DNA of 10,209 nt from Lachnospiraceae bacterium UBA7225 (GTDB taxonomy: Bacteria > Bacillota > Clostridia > Lachnospirales > Lachnospiraceae), in contig DKTR01000070.1 of NCBI GenBank assembly GCA_002473385.1, forward strand, positions 3,014 through 13,222, read 5' to 3'. Under the pieces are notes generated by a model. That model was not told the DNA's origin, made no database searches, and was given only the letters and a program-made list of their open reading frames with translations. Positions 1-7,096 of this stretch are shown here, in pieces. Made by a program: the position numbers and the translations under genes. How positions within the stretch are numbered: position 1 is the first letter of the stretch; every line of letters begins with the position of its first letter.

Positions 1-372
1 TGCTTCCGCATGAATATGAATGAGCTGGCAACAGCGGCGCGCTACAATATTCCGATCATCGAGGTTGTGATCAACAACCATGTTCTGGGCATGGTTCGTC
101 AGTGGCAGACGCTGTTTTATCAGGAGCGTTATTCCGCAACTGTTCTGAATGATGGAGTGGATTTCGTGAAAGTTGCCGAGGCTCTGGGTGCGGCAGGCAT
201 TTGTGTACGCAGTCTGGAGGAGCTTACACCGGCGCTTGAAAAAGCGATCGCAATGGGAAGACCGGTGCTGATCGATTGTCAGATAGATCAGGATGACAAG
301 GTATTTCCGATGGTTCCGGCAGGTGCGCCGATCGAGGAGGTCTTTGACCAGGACGACGATCTGCGAAAATAA
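1..372 (+). CDS. ilvB: Acetolactate synthase large subunit, C-terminal part (5' end outside window)
   Basis: This is the last 123 residues of a thiamine-diphosphate enzyme. The frame is open from base 1, so the true start lies upstream and the internal ATG codons near position 10 are not starts. Acetolactate synthase condenses two pyruvates to acetolactate, or pyruvate with 2-oxobutyrate, as the first common step of valine, leucine and isoleucine synthesis. It usually works with a small regulatory subunit (IlvN/IlvH), which is not seen here. Visible family signatures are CFRMNMNELATA (the end of the GDG...NN cofactor motif), INNHVLGMVRQWQ with the Asn-Asn pair at window residues 25-26 and the family tryptophan at 35, LIDCQID, and the near-terminal VFPMVPAGA. 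The stop is 28 bp before serC, so the two are probably co-transcribed. The VRQWQ and FPMVPAGA blocks favour acetolactate synthase over other ThDP enzymes such as pyruvate oxidase. Confidence 0.92.
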   Translation, partial: CFRMNMNELATAARYNIPIIEVVINNHVLGMVRQWQTLFYQERYSATVLNDGVDFVKVAEALGAAGICVRSLEELTPALEKAIAMGRPVLIDCQIDQDDKVFPMVPAGAPIEEVFDQDDDLRK

Positions 373-400
373 AACATATCAAGTTTGAGGAGGAGAAATT

Positions 401-1483
401 ATGAACAGAGTGTATAACTTTTCTGCAGGTCCGGCGGTTCTGCCGGAGGAGGTACTGCAGGAGGCTGCTGACGAGATGCTGGATTATCGCGGCAGCGGAA
501 TGTCTGTGATGGAGATGAGTCACCGCGGGGAAATTTTCGATGGAATTATCAAAGAGGCGGAGCAGGATCTGCGTGATCTGATGCAGATTCCCGACAACTA
601 TAAAGTATTGTTTCTGCAGGGCGGCGCTTCGCAGCAGTTTGCGATGATCCCGATGAATCTTATGAAGAATAAGGTAGCGGACTATATCGTCACCGGACAG
701 TGGGCGAAGAAGGCATACCAGGAAGCACAGAAATATGGAAAGGCAAATAAGATCGCTTCTTCTGAGGATAAGACCTTTTCTTATATTCCGGACTGCTCGG
801 ATCTGCCAATAAGTGAGGATGCAGATTACGTCTATATCTGTGAAAACAATACTATTTACGGAACCAAATTCAAGGAACTTCCAAACACAAAGGGCAAGAC
901 ACTGGTGGCGGATGTTTCCTCCTGCTTCCTTTCTGAGCCGGTAGATGTTACAAAATACGGCATTATTTACGGTGGTGTGCAGAAGAACATCGGACCGGCA
1001 GGCATGGTAATCGTCATTATCCGCGAAGATCTGATTACAGAGGATGTGCTTCCGGGCACACCGACGATGCTCACCTACAAGACACATGCTGATCATGATT
1101 CTCTTTACAATACACCGAACAGCTACTGCATTTATATCTGCGGAAAGGTATTCAAGTGGCTGAAAAAAATGGGCGGACTGGAGGCAATGAAGGAGCGCAA
1201 TGAGAAAAAGGCGGCGATCCTGTATGATTTCCTCGATAACAGCAAACTGTTCCGCGGAACCGTCGAGAAAAAAGACCGCTCGCTGATGAATGTGCCGTTT
1301 GTGACGGGTGATAAGGAGCTGGATGCAAAATTTGTCAAAGAAGCAAAGGCAGCCGGTCTGGAAAACCTGAAAGGGCACCGCAGTGTCGGCGGTATGCGTG
1401 CAAGCATTTATAATGCCATGCCGCTGGAGGGCGTGGAAGCGCTGGTCGCATTTATGAAGAAATTTGAGGAGGAGAATCTGTAA
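401..1483 (+). CDS. serC: Phosphoserine aminotransferase
   Basis: A 360-residue class V PLP-dependent aminotransferase of full family length. It converts 3-phosphohydroxypyruvate plus glutamate to O-phosphoserine plus 2-oxoglutarate, the second step of serine synthesis, in the cytoplasm. The N-terminus RVYNFSAGPAVLPEEVL is typical. GGASQQF (residues 74-80) is the cofactor phosphate loop, Trp101 fits the ring-stacking position, ENNTIYG (148-154) and VADVSS (169-174, with Asp171) line the cofactor, and Lys195 in GGVQKNIGPAG is the expected Schiff-base lysine. HRSVGGMRAS near residues 326-335 is the conserved C-terminal substrate-binding block. The start is fixed by GAGGAGGAG at 387-395, 5 nt before the ATG. 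Its last glutamate codons also form the ribosome site for serA, and its TAA shares one base with the serA ATG, which suggests coupled translation. Confidence 0.97.
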   Translation: MNRVYNFSAGPAVLPEEVLQEAADEMLDYRGSGMSVMEMSHRGEIFDGIIKEAEQDLRDLMQIPDNYKVLFLQGGASQQFAMIPMNLMKNKVADYIVTGQWAKKAYQEAQKYGKANKIASSEDKTFSYIPDCSDLPISEDADYVYICENNTIYGTKFKELPNTKGKTLVADVSSCFLSEPVDVTKYGIIYGGVQKNIGPAGMVIVIIREDLITEDVLPGTPTMLTYKTHADHDSLYNTPNSYCIYICGKVFKWLKKMGGLEAMKERNEKKAAILYDFLDNSKLFRGTVEKKDRSLMNVPFVTGDKELDAKFVKEAKAAGLENLKGHRSVGGMRASIYNAMPLEGVEALVAFMKKFEEENL

Positions 1484-2646
1484 TGTTTCATTATCATTGC
1501 TTAAATCCGATTTCGCAGGTGGGACTGGACGGCTTCTCCGGTCTTTATATACAGACTGACAATATCAAAGACGCAGATGCTATTCTTGTGCGCAGTGCAG
1601 CGATGTACGACCTGGAGCTGCCCGAAAATCTGGAGGCGATCGCGCGCGCAGGTGCGGGTGTCAATAACATTCCGCTGCAGAAATGTGCGGAACAGGGAAT
1701 TGTAGTATTTAATACGCCGGGGGCAAACGCCAATGGTGTAAAGGAGGCAGTGCTGGCAGGGCTTCTGCTGGCGTCAAGAGATATCGTCGGCGGCATCAAC
1801 TGGGTGCAGTCAGAGCGTCAGAATGATCTGATTGCCAAGTCGGCGGAAAAAGAAAAGAAGCGTTTTGCCGGAAATGAAATCAAAGGAAAACGTCTGGGCA
1901 TCATTGGTCTGGGAGCTATCGGTGTACTGGTGGCAAACGCCGCCGCGCGCCTTGGTATGGAGGTATACGGGTATGATCCCTATATTTCGGTGGATGCGGC
2001 GTGGAATCTGTCCCGCGATATAAAGCATATCAAGGAGGCAGATGAAATTTATCGCGAGTGCGATTACATTACGATCCATGTGCCGCTTATGGACAGCACC
2101 CGCAAGATGATCAATAAGGATGCCATTGACAAGATGAAGGATGGCGTGGTGCTGCTGAATTATGCGCGCGACCTGCTGGTGGATGAGGAAGCGGTAGTAG
2201 ATGCACTGCGTACAGGCAAGGTGAAACGCTATGTCAGCGATTTCCCGAATCCGACGACAGCAGGGGCAAAGGGCTGCATCGTGACGCCGCATATCGGTGC
2301 TTCCACGGCGGAATCCGAGGATAATTGTGCGCAGATGGCGGTAAAAGAGCTGATAGATTACCTGGAGCATGGAAATATCCACCACTCTGTAAACTATCCG
2401 GAGTGCGATATGGGCATCTGCAATACGGTGTGCAGAGTTGCGATCAACCACCGGAATATTAAAAATATGATCGGACAATTTGCCTCCGTGCTCGGCGAAG
2501 CTGATTTAAATATTGCCAACATGGCGAACCAGAGCAAGGGCGAATATGCATATTCTCTGTTTGATCTTGACACCATGGTGCCGCCGCAGATCATCGGGAC
2601 ATTGAAGCAGATTGACGGCGTGCTGAAGGTGCGCGTATTAAAGTAA
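1483..2646 (+). CDS. serA: D-3-phosphoglycerate dehydrogenase (ACT-domain form)
   Basis: A 387-residue NAD-dependent D-2-hydroxyacid dehydrogenase. It oxidises 3-phosphoglycerate to 3-phosphohydroxypyruvate, the first committed step of serine synthesis. Visible in order: a substrate-domain block (LVRSAA at 35-40, then RAGAGVNN at 55-62), a Rossmann fold with GLGAIG at 142-147 followed by the YGYDPY stretch, NYARDLLVD with Arg229, and TPHIGAS with the probable catalytic His270. Residues of about 315-387 form a C-terminal ACT domain, which in this family commonly binds serine for feedback inhibition; that is not provable here. At 387 residues it is shorter than the long form with an extra intervening domain. 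The segment DFPNP (253-257) lacks the glutamate usually found there (see findings). The start codon overlaps the serC stop (TAATG) and the ribosome site lies inside serC at 1466-1474. Confidence 0.93.
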   Translation: MFHYHCLNPISQVGLDGFSGLYIQTDNIKDADAILVRSAAMYDLELPENLEAIARAGAGVNNIPLQKCAEQGIVVFNTPGANANGVKEAVLAGLLLASRDIVGGINWVQSERQNDLIAKSAEKEKKRFAGNEIKGKRLGIIGLGAIGVLVANAAARLGMEVYGYDPYISVDAAWNLSRDIKHIKEADEIYRECDYITIHVPLMDSTRKMINKDAIDKMKDGVVLLNYARDLLVDEEAVVDALRTGKVKRYVSDFPNPTTAGAKGCIVTPHIGASTAESEDNCAQMAVKELIDYLEHGNIHHSVNYPECDMGICNTVCRVAINHRNIKNMIGQFASVLGEADLNIANMANQSKGEYAYSLFDLDTMVPPQIIGTLKQIDGVLKVRVLK

Positions 2647-2662
2647 GGCAGAAGGAGAAAAA

Positions 2663-3994
2663 ATGGCACAGATTAAACCATTTTTCGGAATCCGTCCAAG
2701 GCAGGATCTTGCCGCAGAAATTGCGGCGCTGCCTTATGATGTCTACAGCCGCGCGGAGGCGAAGGCGGCAGTAGAGCATAAACCTTTCAGTTTTCTGCGC
2801 ATTGACCGCGCCGAGACGCAGTTTGGCGATGAGGTAGATATGTATGCGCCGAAGGTCTACCAAAAGGCGCACGATCTTCTCTGGAAAATGATTTCAGAAG
2901 GAAGCTTTGTAAAAGACGGAGAATTATGTTATTATATATATGAGCTGGTAATGGATGGGAGGGCACAGACCGGGCTGGTGGCGTGCGCCGCTGTGGACGA
3001 TTACGTAAATGGCGTGATTATGAAGCACGAAAACACCCGTGCGGAAAAGGAACAGGACCGCATTTGTCATATTGATGTGTGCGGAGCGCAGACCGGTCCG
3101 ATTTTTTTGACGTACCGCAGAAATGAGACTGTCAGCGCCTGTATGCGAAGAGCAAAGACAGAGGCGCCCATTTTTGACTTTGTGTCGGAGGACGGTATCA
3201 CGCACAGGGGCTGGAAAATCTCGGACGAGGCGATGATCAGGACCATTAAAGAAGCCTTTGCCGGAATTTCCCGGATTTATATTGCGGATGGTCATCATCG
3301 TGCCGCTTCGGCTGTACGTGTGTCGCTGATGCGCCGCGAGGAGGCCAGAACGCGCGGCGAAGCGGCGGATGGCAGCCATGAGTACGATTCCTTCCTGTCT
3401 GTGCTTTTTGCAGACGATGAGCTGCGCATTATGGATTATAACCGTGTTGCTGCCGATTTGAACGGCTGTACACCAGGAGCATTTCTGGAAAAAATCAGCC
3501 AGAAATGTGAGATTCGGGAAAACAGCGTGCCGGAGCACACCTGTGAGGGCGGAATCTGCCGGATAGAATGGCATAATCAGCCTTACAGACCGCAGGAGAA
3601 GGGCTGCATGGGGATGTATCTGGACGGGGTGTGGTATGAACTGAGGGTGAAAGAGGAATATCGCAGCAGCCATCCGATCGATGGACTTGATGTCTCCATT
3701 CTGCAGCACGAGATTCTGGAGCCGGTGCTCGGCATTGGCGATCCGACCACGGATGAACGCATCCATTTTGTGGGCGGTATCCGGGGGCTTTCAGAGCTGC
3801 AGCGGAGAGTGGATACTTATGGAGGGGTGGCTTTTGCCATGTATCCGACTTCCATGGGAGAGCTGTTTGCGGTGGCGGATCAACATCTCCTGATGCCGCC
3901 GAAATCCACCTGGTTTGAACCGAAGCTGCGCAGCGGGCTTTTTATCCATGCCATCGGGGAACGTGCAAAAGAGGGGCAGACAGTTCCCGGCTAA
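2663..3994 (+). CDS. DUF1015 family protein, putative serine-pathway partner
   Basis: A 443-residue soluble protein of the DUF1015 (COG4198) family, for which I know no established biochemical activity. The N-terminus IKPFFGIRPRQD...ALPYDVYSR matches the family opening. The central IYIADGHHRAASA contains Asp-Gly-His-His-Arg at residues 209-213. The family's C-terminal block MPPKSTWFEPKLRSG starts at residue 411. No signal peptide or membrane segment is visible, and the length is normal for the family. The ATG has AAGGAG at 2652-2657, five bases upstream, and lies 16 bp after serA, so it is very likely co-translated with serC and serA. The DGHHR box resembles one in ParB/sulfiredoxin-fold proteins, including the archaeal serine kinase SerK. 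With no serB in view, a role in phosphoserine metabolism is a reasonable but untested inference. Confidence 0.9.
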   Translation: MAQIKPFFGIRPRQDLAAEIAALPYDVYSRAEAKAAVEHKPFSFLRIDRAETQFGDEVDMYAPKVYQKAHDLLWKMISEGSFVKDGELCYYIYELVMDGRAQTGLVACAAVDDYVNGVIMKHENTRAEKEQDRICHIDVCGAQTGPIFLTYRRNETVSACMRRAKTEAPIFDFVSEDGITHRGWKISDEAMIRTIKEAFAGISRIYIADGHHRAASAVRVSLMRREEARTRGEAADGSHEYDSFLSVLFADDELRIMDYNRVAADLNGCTPGAFLEKISQKCEIRENSVPEHTCEGGICRIEWHNQPYRPQEKGCMGMYLDGVWYELRVKEEYRSSHPIDGLDVSILQHEILEPVLGIGDPTTDERIHFVGGIRGLSELQRRVDTYGGVAFAMYPTSMGELFAVADQHLLMPPKSTWFEPKLRSGLFIHAIGERAKEGQTVPG

Positions 3995-4024
3995 AGCGAC
4001 CGATCATTTACAGGAGGGTTAATT

Positions 4025-6427
4025 ATGGGTGAAGACAGGCTATATGATTTGATGGACTGGGCGCAGATTGAGGCGCTCACGTATTCGGAGGAGGATAATC
4101 CGCACTCCATTCTCGGACCGCATCTGACTGACGACGGGGTGCTGATCCAGGCGTTTATCCCGACGGCGGACCGCATTATCGTTCAGATTACCGGAAAAAA
4201 GGAATCCTATGAGATGACCATGGAGGATGAAGCGGGGTTTTTTGCGGTTCTGATTCCTGGAGATAAGATTCCGAAGTATACGCTGTATGTGATTTTTGAT
4301 AATGGGACTTCCCTGGAGTACATCGACCCGTATGCGTTCGAGCCGGTTCTGACGAAGCAGGAAACGGCGAAATTCAATGCCGGGATCTGCTATGATATCT
4401 ATGAAAAGATGGGCGCACATCCGATGACGGTACAGGGTGTGAAGGGCGTACATTTTGCAGTGTGGGCTCCGAACGCCGTGCGCGTCAGTCTGGTGGGGGA
4501 TTTTAACCTCTGGGACGGCAGACGCCTTCCTATGAGACGGCTCTGGGACAGCGGCATTTTTGAAATATTTGTGCCGGGTATCAGTGTCGGAGAATTGTAC
4601 AAATATGAAATTAAAGCGCGGGGCAATGTTACGTATCTTAAGGCGGATCCGTATGCCAATGCAGCGCAGCTCCGCCCGGATACCGCGTCAGTTGTCACAG
4701 ATCTGACGCAGTTTCAGTGGACGGACGATGCCTGGATGAAGAAGAGAAAAAAGACGGATTCCAAGAAACAGCCGATGGCAGTCTATGAGATGCATCTTGC
4801 TTCCTGGAGAAAGCCGGAGAACCGGGATTTTTATAATTACCGCGAGCTCGCACCGATGATTGCGGAGTATGTAAAGGAAATGGGCTATACGCACATCGAG
4901 CTGCTGCCGGTGATGGAGCATCCTTTTGACGGCTCCTGGGGGTACCAGGTAACGGGCTACTATGCACCGACCGCACGTTACGGTACGCCGGAGGATTTCA
5001 TGTACTTCATGAATTACATGCATGAGGCAGGCATCGGTGTGATTCTGGACTGGGTGCCGGCGCATTTCCCGCGTGATGCCTTTGGCCTTGCTGCCTTTGA
5101 CGGTACTTGTCTGTATGAGCATCTCGATCCGCGGCAGGGCAGCCATCCGCACTGGGGCACGCTGATCTATAATTACGGCAGACCGGAGGTGAAAAACTTT
5201 CTGATTGCCAATGCATTGTTCTGGGCGGACAAATATCACGCAGACGGCATCCGCATGGATGCGGTTGCTTCCATGCTGTATCTTGATTACGGGAAAAATG
5301 ACGGAGAGTGGGTTGCCAATATATACGGCGGCAATGAAAATCTGGAAGCAGTCGAGTTTCTGAAGCATTTAAATTCTGTCTTTAAGAAACGCAGGGATGG
5401 CGCGGTGCTGATCGCCGAGGAATCAACGGCATGGCCGAAAATTACCGGGGCGCTGGACGACGACGGACTTGGCTTTGACTATAAATGGAACATGGGCTGG
5501 ATGAACGACTTTATCGGCTACATGTCGCTTGATCCGATTTACCGCGCCGGAAATCACGGCGGGCTGACCTTCAGTATGATTTATGCCTACAGTGAGGATT
5601 TTATCCTGACGCTGTCCCACGACGAGGTTGTGCATGGCAAATGTTCACTGATCAACAAGATGCCGGGCGATCTGGCGCAGAAGTTTGCCAATCTGCGTGT
5701 GGCATATGGCTACATGATGGCGCATCCGGGCAAGAAGCTGCTCTTTATGGGGCAGGAGTTCGCCCAGTATAAGGAGTGGAATGAGGCGAAGGGACTGGAC
5801 TGGGAGGATCTTGAGCAGGAGCCGAACCGGAAGATGAGAGACTACTGCAAAGCTCTGCTGGAGTTTTACAGGACACATCCGGCGCTCTATGAACTGGATT
5901 ATGAGCCGGAAGGCTTCACCTGGATAAACGCGATCAACGCGAATGAAAACCTGTTGGTATTTACCAGAAACACGGCGAAGAAGGATGAGACGCTGCTGAT
6001 CGTCTGCAATTTCTCACCGCTGGTATATGAAAATCATAAGGTCGGCGTTCCCTATCCGGGTAAATATAAAGAAATTTTTAACAGCGACCGTGCAGAATTC
6101 GGCGGGGAGGGCAATGTAAATCCGCGTGTAAAGCAGTCAAAGAAGGAAGAAGCGGACGGACAGGATCATGCAATCACTGTCAGAATTCCGCCAATGGCTA
6201 TCAGCGTTTTTTCTTACACAAAGGCAGAGCCGAAAGCTGCTTCCAATAAAGCGGCAAAGGAAAAGAAGGCTGACAGCGCAAAGAAAACTGCCAGAACGGC
6301 TGTAAAAAAGAAATCTTTAAAAGAAGAACTGATGCAGAAGATGGAAGCGGCAAAAGAGCCGGAAACCACAGAGCAGGTGAAAGAACCTGCAAAGAAAACA
6401 GTAAAAAAGTCTGAGAAGAAAGGCTGA
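4025..6427 (+). CDS. glgB: 1,4-alpha-glucan branching enzyme with Lys-rich C-terminal extension
   Basis: An 800-residue GH13 glycogen branching enzyme. It cuts an alpha-1,4 glucan chain and re-attaches it by an alpha-1,6 bond. An N-terminal beta domain (about 1-110) is followed by a CBM48-type module (about 140-225, FAVWAPNAVRVSLVGDFNLWDG), the catalytic barrel (about 250-610) and a C-terminal beta domain to about 733. GH13 motifs are intact: DWVPAHFP at 342-349, DGIRMDAV at 407-414 with nucleophile Asp412, AEEST at 464-468 with the acid/base Glu (probably Glu465), and SHDEV at 531-535 with Asp533. DGSWGYQVTGYYAPTARYG (302-320) is characteristic. Residues 733-800 are an added low-complexity tail with 21 lysines in 68 positions. 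The start has AGGAGGG at 4012-4018, 6 nt upstream, and the gene lies 30 bp after the DUF1015 gene. No other glycogen gene is in the window. Confidence 0.97.
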   Translation: MGEDRLYDLMDWAQIEALTYSEEDNPHSILGPHLTDDGVLIQAFIPTADRIIVQITGKKESYEMTMEDEAGFFAVLIPGDKIPKYTLYVIFDNGTSLEYIDPYAFEPVLTKQETAKFNAGICYDIYEKMGAHPMTVQGVKGVHFAVWAPNAVRVSLVGDFNLWDGRRLPMRRLWDSGIFEIFVPGISVGELYKYEIKARGNVTYLKADPYANAAQLRPDTASVVTDLTQFQWTDDAWMKKRKKTDSKKQPMAVYEMHLASWRKPENRDFYNYRELAPMIAEYVKEMGYTHIELLPVMEHPFDGSWGYQVTGYYAPTARYGTPEDFMYFMNYMHEAGIGVILDWVPAHFPRDAFGLAAFDGTCLYEHLDPRQGSHPHWGTLIYNYGRPEVKNFLIANALFWADKYHADGIRMDAVASMLYLDYGKNDGEWVANIYGGNENLEAVEFLKHLNSVFKKRRDGAVLIAEESTAWPKITGALDDDGLGFDYKWNMGWMNDFIGYMSLDPIYRAGNHGGLTFSMIYAYSEDFILTLSHDEVVHGKCSLINKMPGDLAQKFANLRVAYGYMMAHPGKKLLFMGQEFAQYKEWNEAKGLDWEDLEQEPNRKMRDYCKALLEFYRTHPALYELDYEPEGFTWINAINANENLLVFTRNTAKKDETLLIVCNFSPLVYENHKVGVPYPGKYKEIFNSDRAEFGGEGNVNPRVKQSKKEEADGQDHAITVRIPPMAISVFSYTKAEPKAASNKAAKEKKADSAKKTARTAVKKKSLKEELMQKMEAAKEPETTEQVKEPAKKTVKKSEKKG

Positions 6428-6435
6428 AAAAAAGC

Positions 6436-6945
6436 ATGAGCAAACAGGGCGAAAACCCGGAGAAGCATACACATGTTCTGGAGGACGGAACCATTATCGA
6501 GCATACCCATGGGGCGGCCAGATCAGCCGCCCCTCATGACGGTGAGCACAACCACGGCGCAGGCGGCGGACATACACACAGCCATGAAGAGGGGGCTGCA
6601 CACGCGCACAGTCACGGAAACGGCAGCGCAGACATGCACAGTCATGACGGTACTGCGCATGCGCACAGCCACACGCACACGCACGACCCGGAGCATGTGA
6701 AATCGGTGCTGAACCGTCTCTCCCGTGCCATCGGCCATCTGGAATCCATTAAACGCATGGTGGAGGATGGACGTGACTGCAGCGAGGTGCTCATCCAGCT
6801 CTCGGCAGTCAAAGCGGCAATTAACAATACCGGCAAGGTAATCCTGCAGGATCATATATCACATTGTCTGGTAGATGCGGTGGAGACCGGCGACATGAAA
6901 ACGATAGAGGAGCTGAATAAGGCAATTGACCGCTTCATGAAATAA
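6436..6945 (+). CDS. CsoR/RcnR-family metal-sensing repressor with His-rich N-terminal arm
   Basis: A 169-residue protein. Residues of about 86-169 form the all-helical CsoR/RcnR/FrmR (DUF156) DNA-binding domain: VLNRLSRAIGHLESIKRMVE, then RDCSEVLIQLSAVKAAIN, then ILQDHISHCLVDA. Cys115, His140 and Cys144 reproduce the Cys-x(24)-His-x(3)-Cys ligand spacing of copper-sensing CsoR, and a Cys at the last position is unlike the His of Ni/Co-sensing RcnR. Family members release DNA on metal binding, usually derepressing an efflux gene; no such target is present. Residues 1-87 are unusual, with 21 histidines mostly in HxH repeats, resembling metal-storage arms of metallochaperones and transporters. 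The CsoR domain alone would be of ordinary length. The gene starts 8 bp after glgB with only a weak upstream purine tract (AAAGG at 6419-6423), so translation may depend on glgB coupling. The metal is not determinable from sequence. Confidence 0.93.
   Translation: MSKQGENPEKHTHVLEDGTIIEHTHGAARSAAPHDGEHNHGAGGGHTHSHEEGAAHAHSHGNGSADMHSHDGTAHAHSHTHTHDPEHVKSVLNRLSRAIGHLESIKRMVEDGRDCSEVLIQLSAVKAAINNTGKVILQDHISHCLVDAVETGDMKTIEELNKAIDRFMK
6545..6693 (+). repeat. Degenerate CAY-rich tract encoding HxH repeats
   Basis: The histidine arm of the metal sensor is encoded by a run of imperfect short repeats, with motifs such as CACAGTCA, CACAGCCA and GCGCACAG recurring. The variation is largely at third codon positions, so the protein pattern is kept while the DNA diverges. 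Such tracts can expand or contract by slippage. It is in frame and without a stop. Confidence 0.6.
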
Positions 6946-6963
6946 CAAAAAGGCAATAAAAAA

Positions 6964-7036
<73 letters not shown>

Positions 7037-7041
7037 TTATA

Positions 7042-7057
7042 TGTGAAGTGCTTCACA
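7042..7057. repeat. 16-bp inverted repeat in the tRNA-Thr leader
   Basis: TGTGAAG and CTTCACA are perfect 7-base arms around a 2-bp centre. The repeat lies between the predicted tRNA transcription start (about 7059) and the mature tRNA 5' end. It could be a protein-binding palindrome or a short leader hairpin (6-bp stem, 4-nt loop). It is not followed closely by a T run on either strand, so it is not an obvious terminator. Confidence 0.6.
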
Positions 7058-7065
7058 CAACGGAT

Positions 7066-7094
7066 ATTATATACAATTTTTTTAAAATATGCAA
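7066..7094 (-). promoter_or_regulatory. Sigma-A/sigma-70-type promoter of tRNA-Thr
   Basis: On the minus strand, TTGCAT (7094-7089) is followed by exactly 17 bases and then a perfect TATAAT (7071-7066). Initiation would be expected near 7059, giving a leader of about 23 nt before the tRNA 5' end at 7036. The -35 box is weak (TTG matches, the last three bases do not), but the -10 box and spacing are ideal and correctly placed for this gene. Confidence 0.75.
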
Positions 7095-7096
7095 GC

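Noticed and set aside
224..1378. Long minus-strand open frame of 384 codons opposite serC
   Set aside because: It lies entirely against the end of ilvB and well-supported serC, has a Leu/His/Arg/Cys-rich composition typical of antisense translation, no recognisable motif, and serC accounts for the region.
2924..3766. Minus-strand open frame of 280 codons opposite the DUF1015 gene
   Set aside because: No domain or ribosome site is recognised, and the plus-strand protein has clear family motifs across the same bases.
6545..6693. Possible CRISPR-like or tandem repeat array
   Set aside because: Repeat units are short, irregular and in frame with a histidine-rich protein arm; there are no constant-length repeats with unique spacers.
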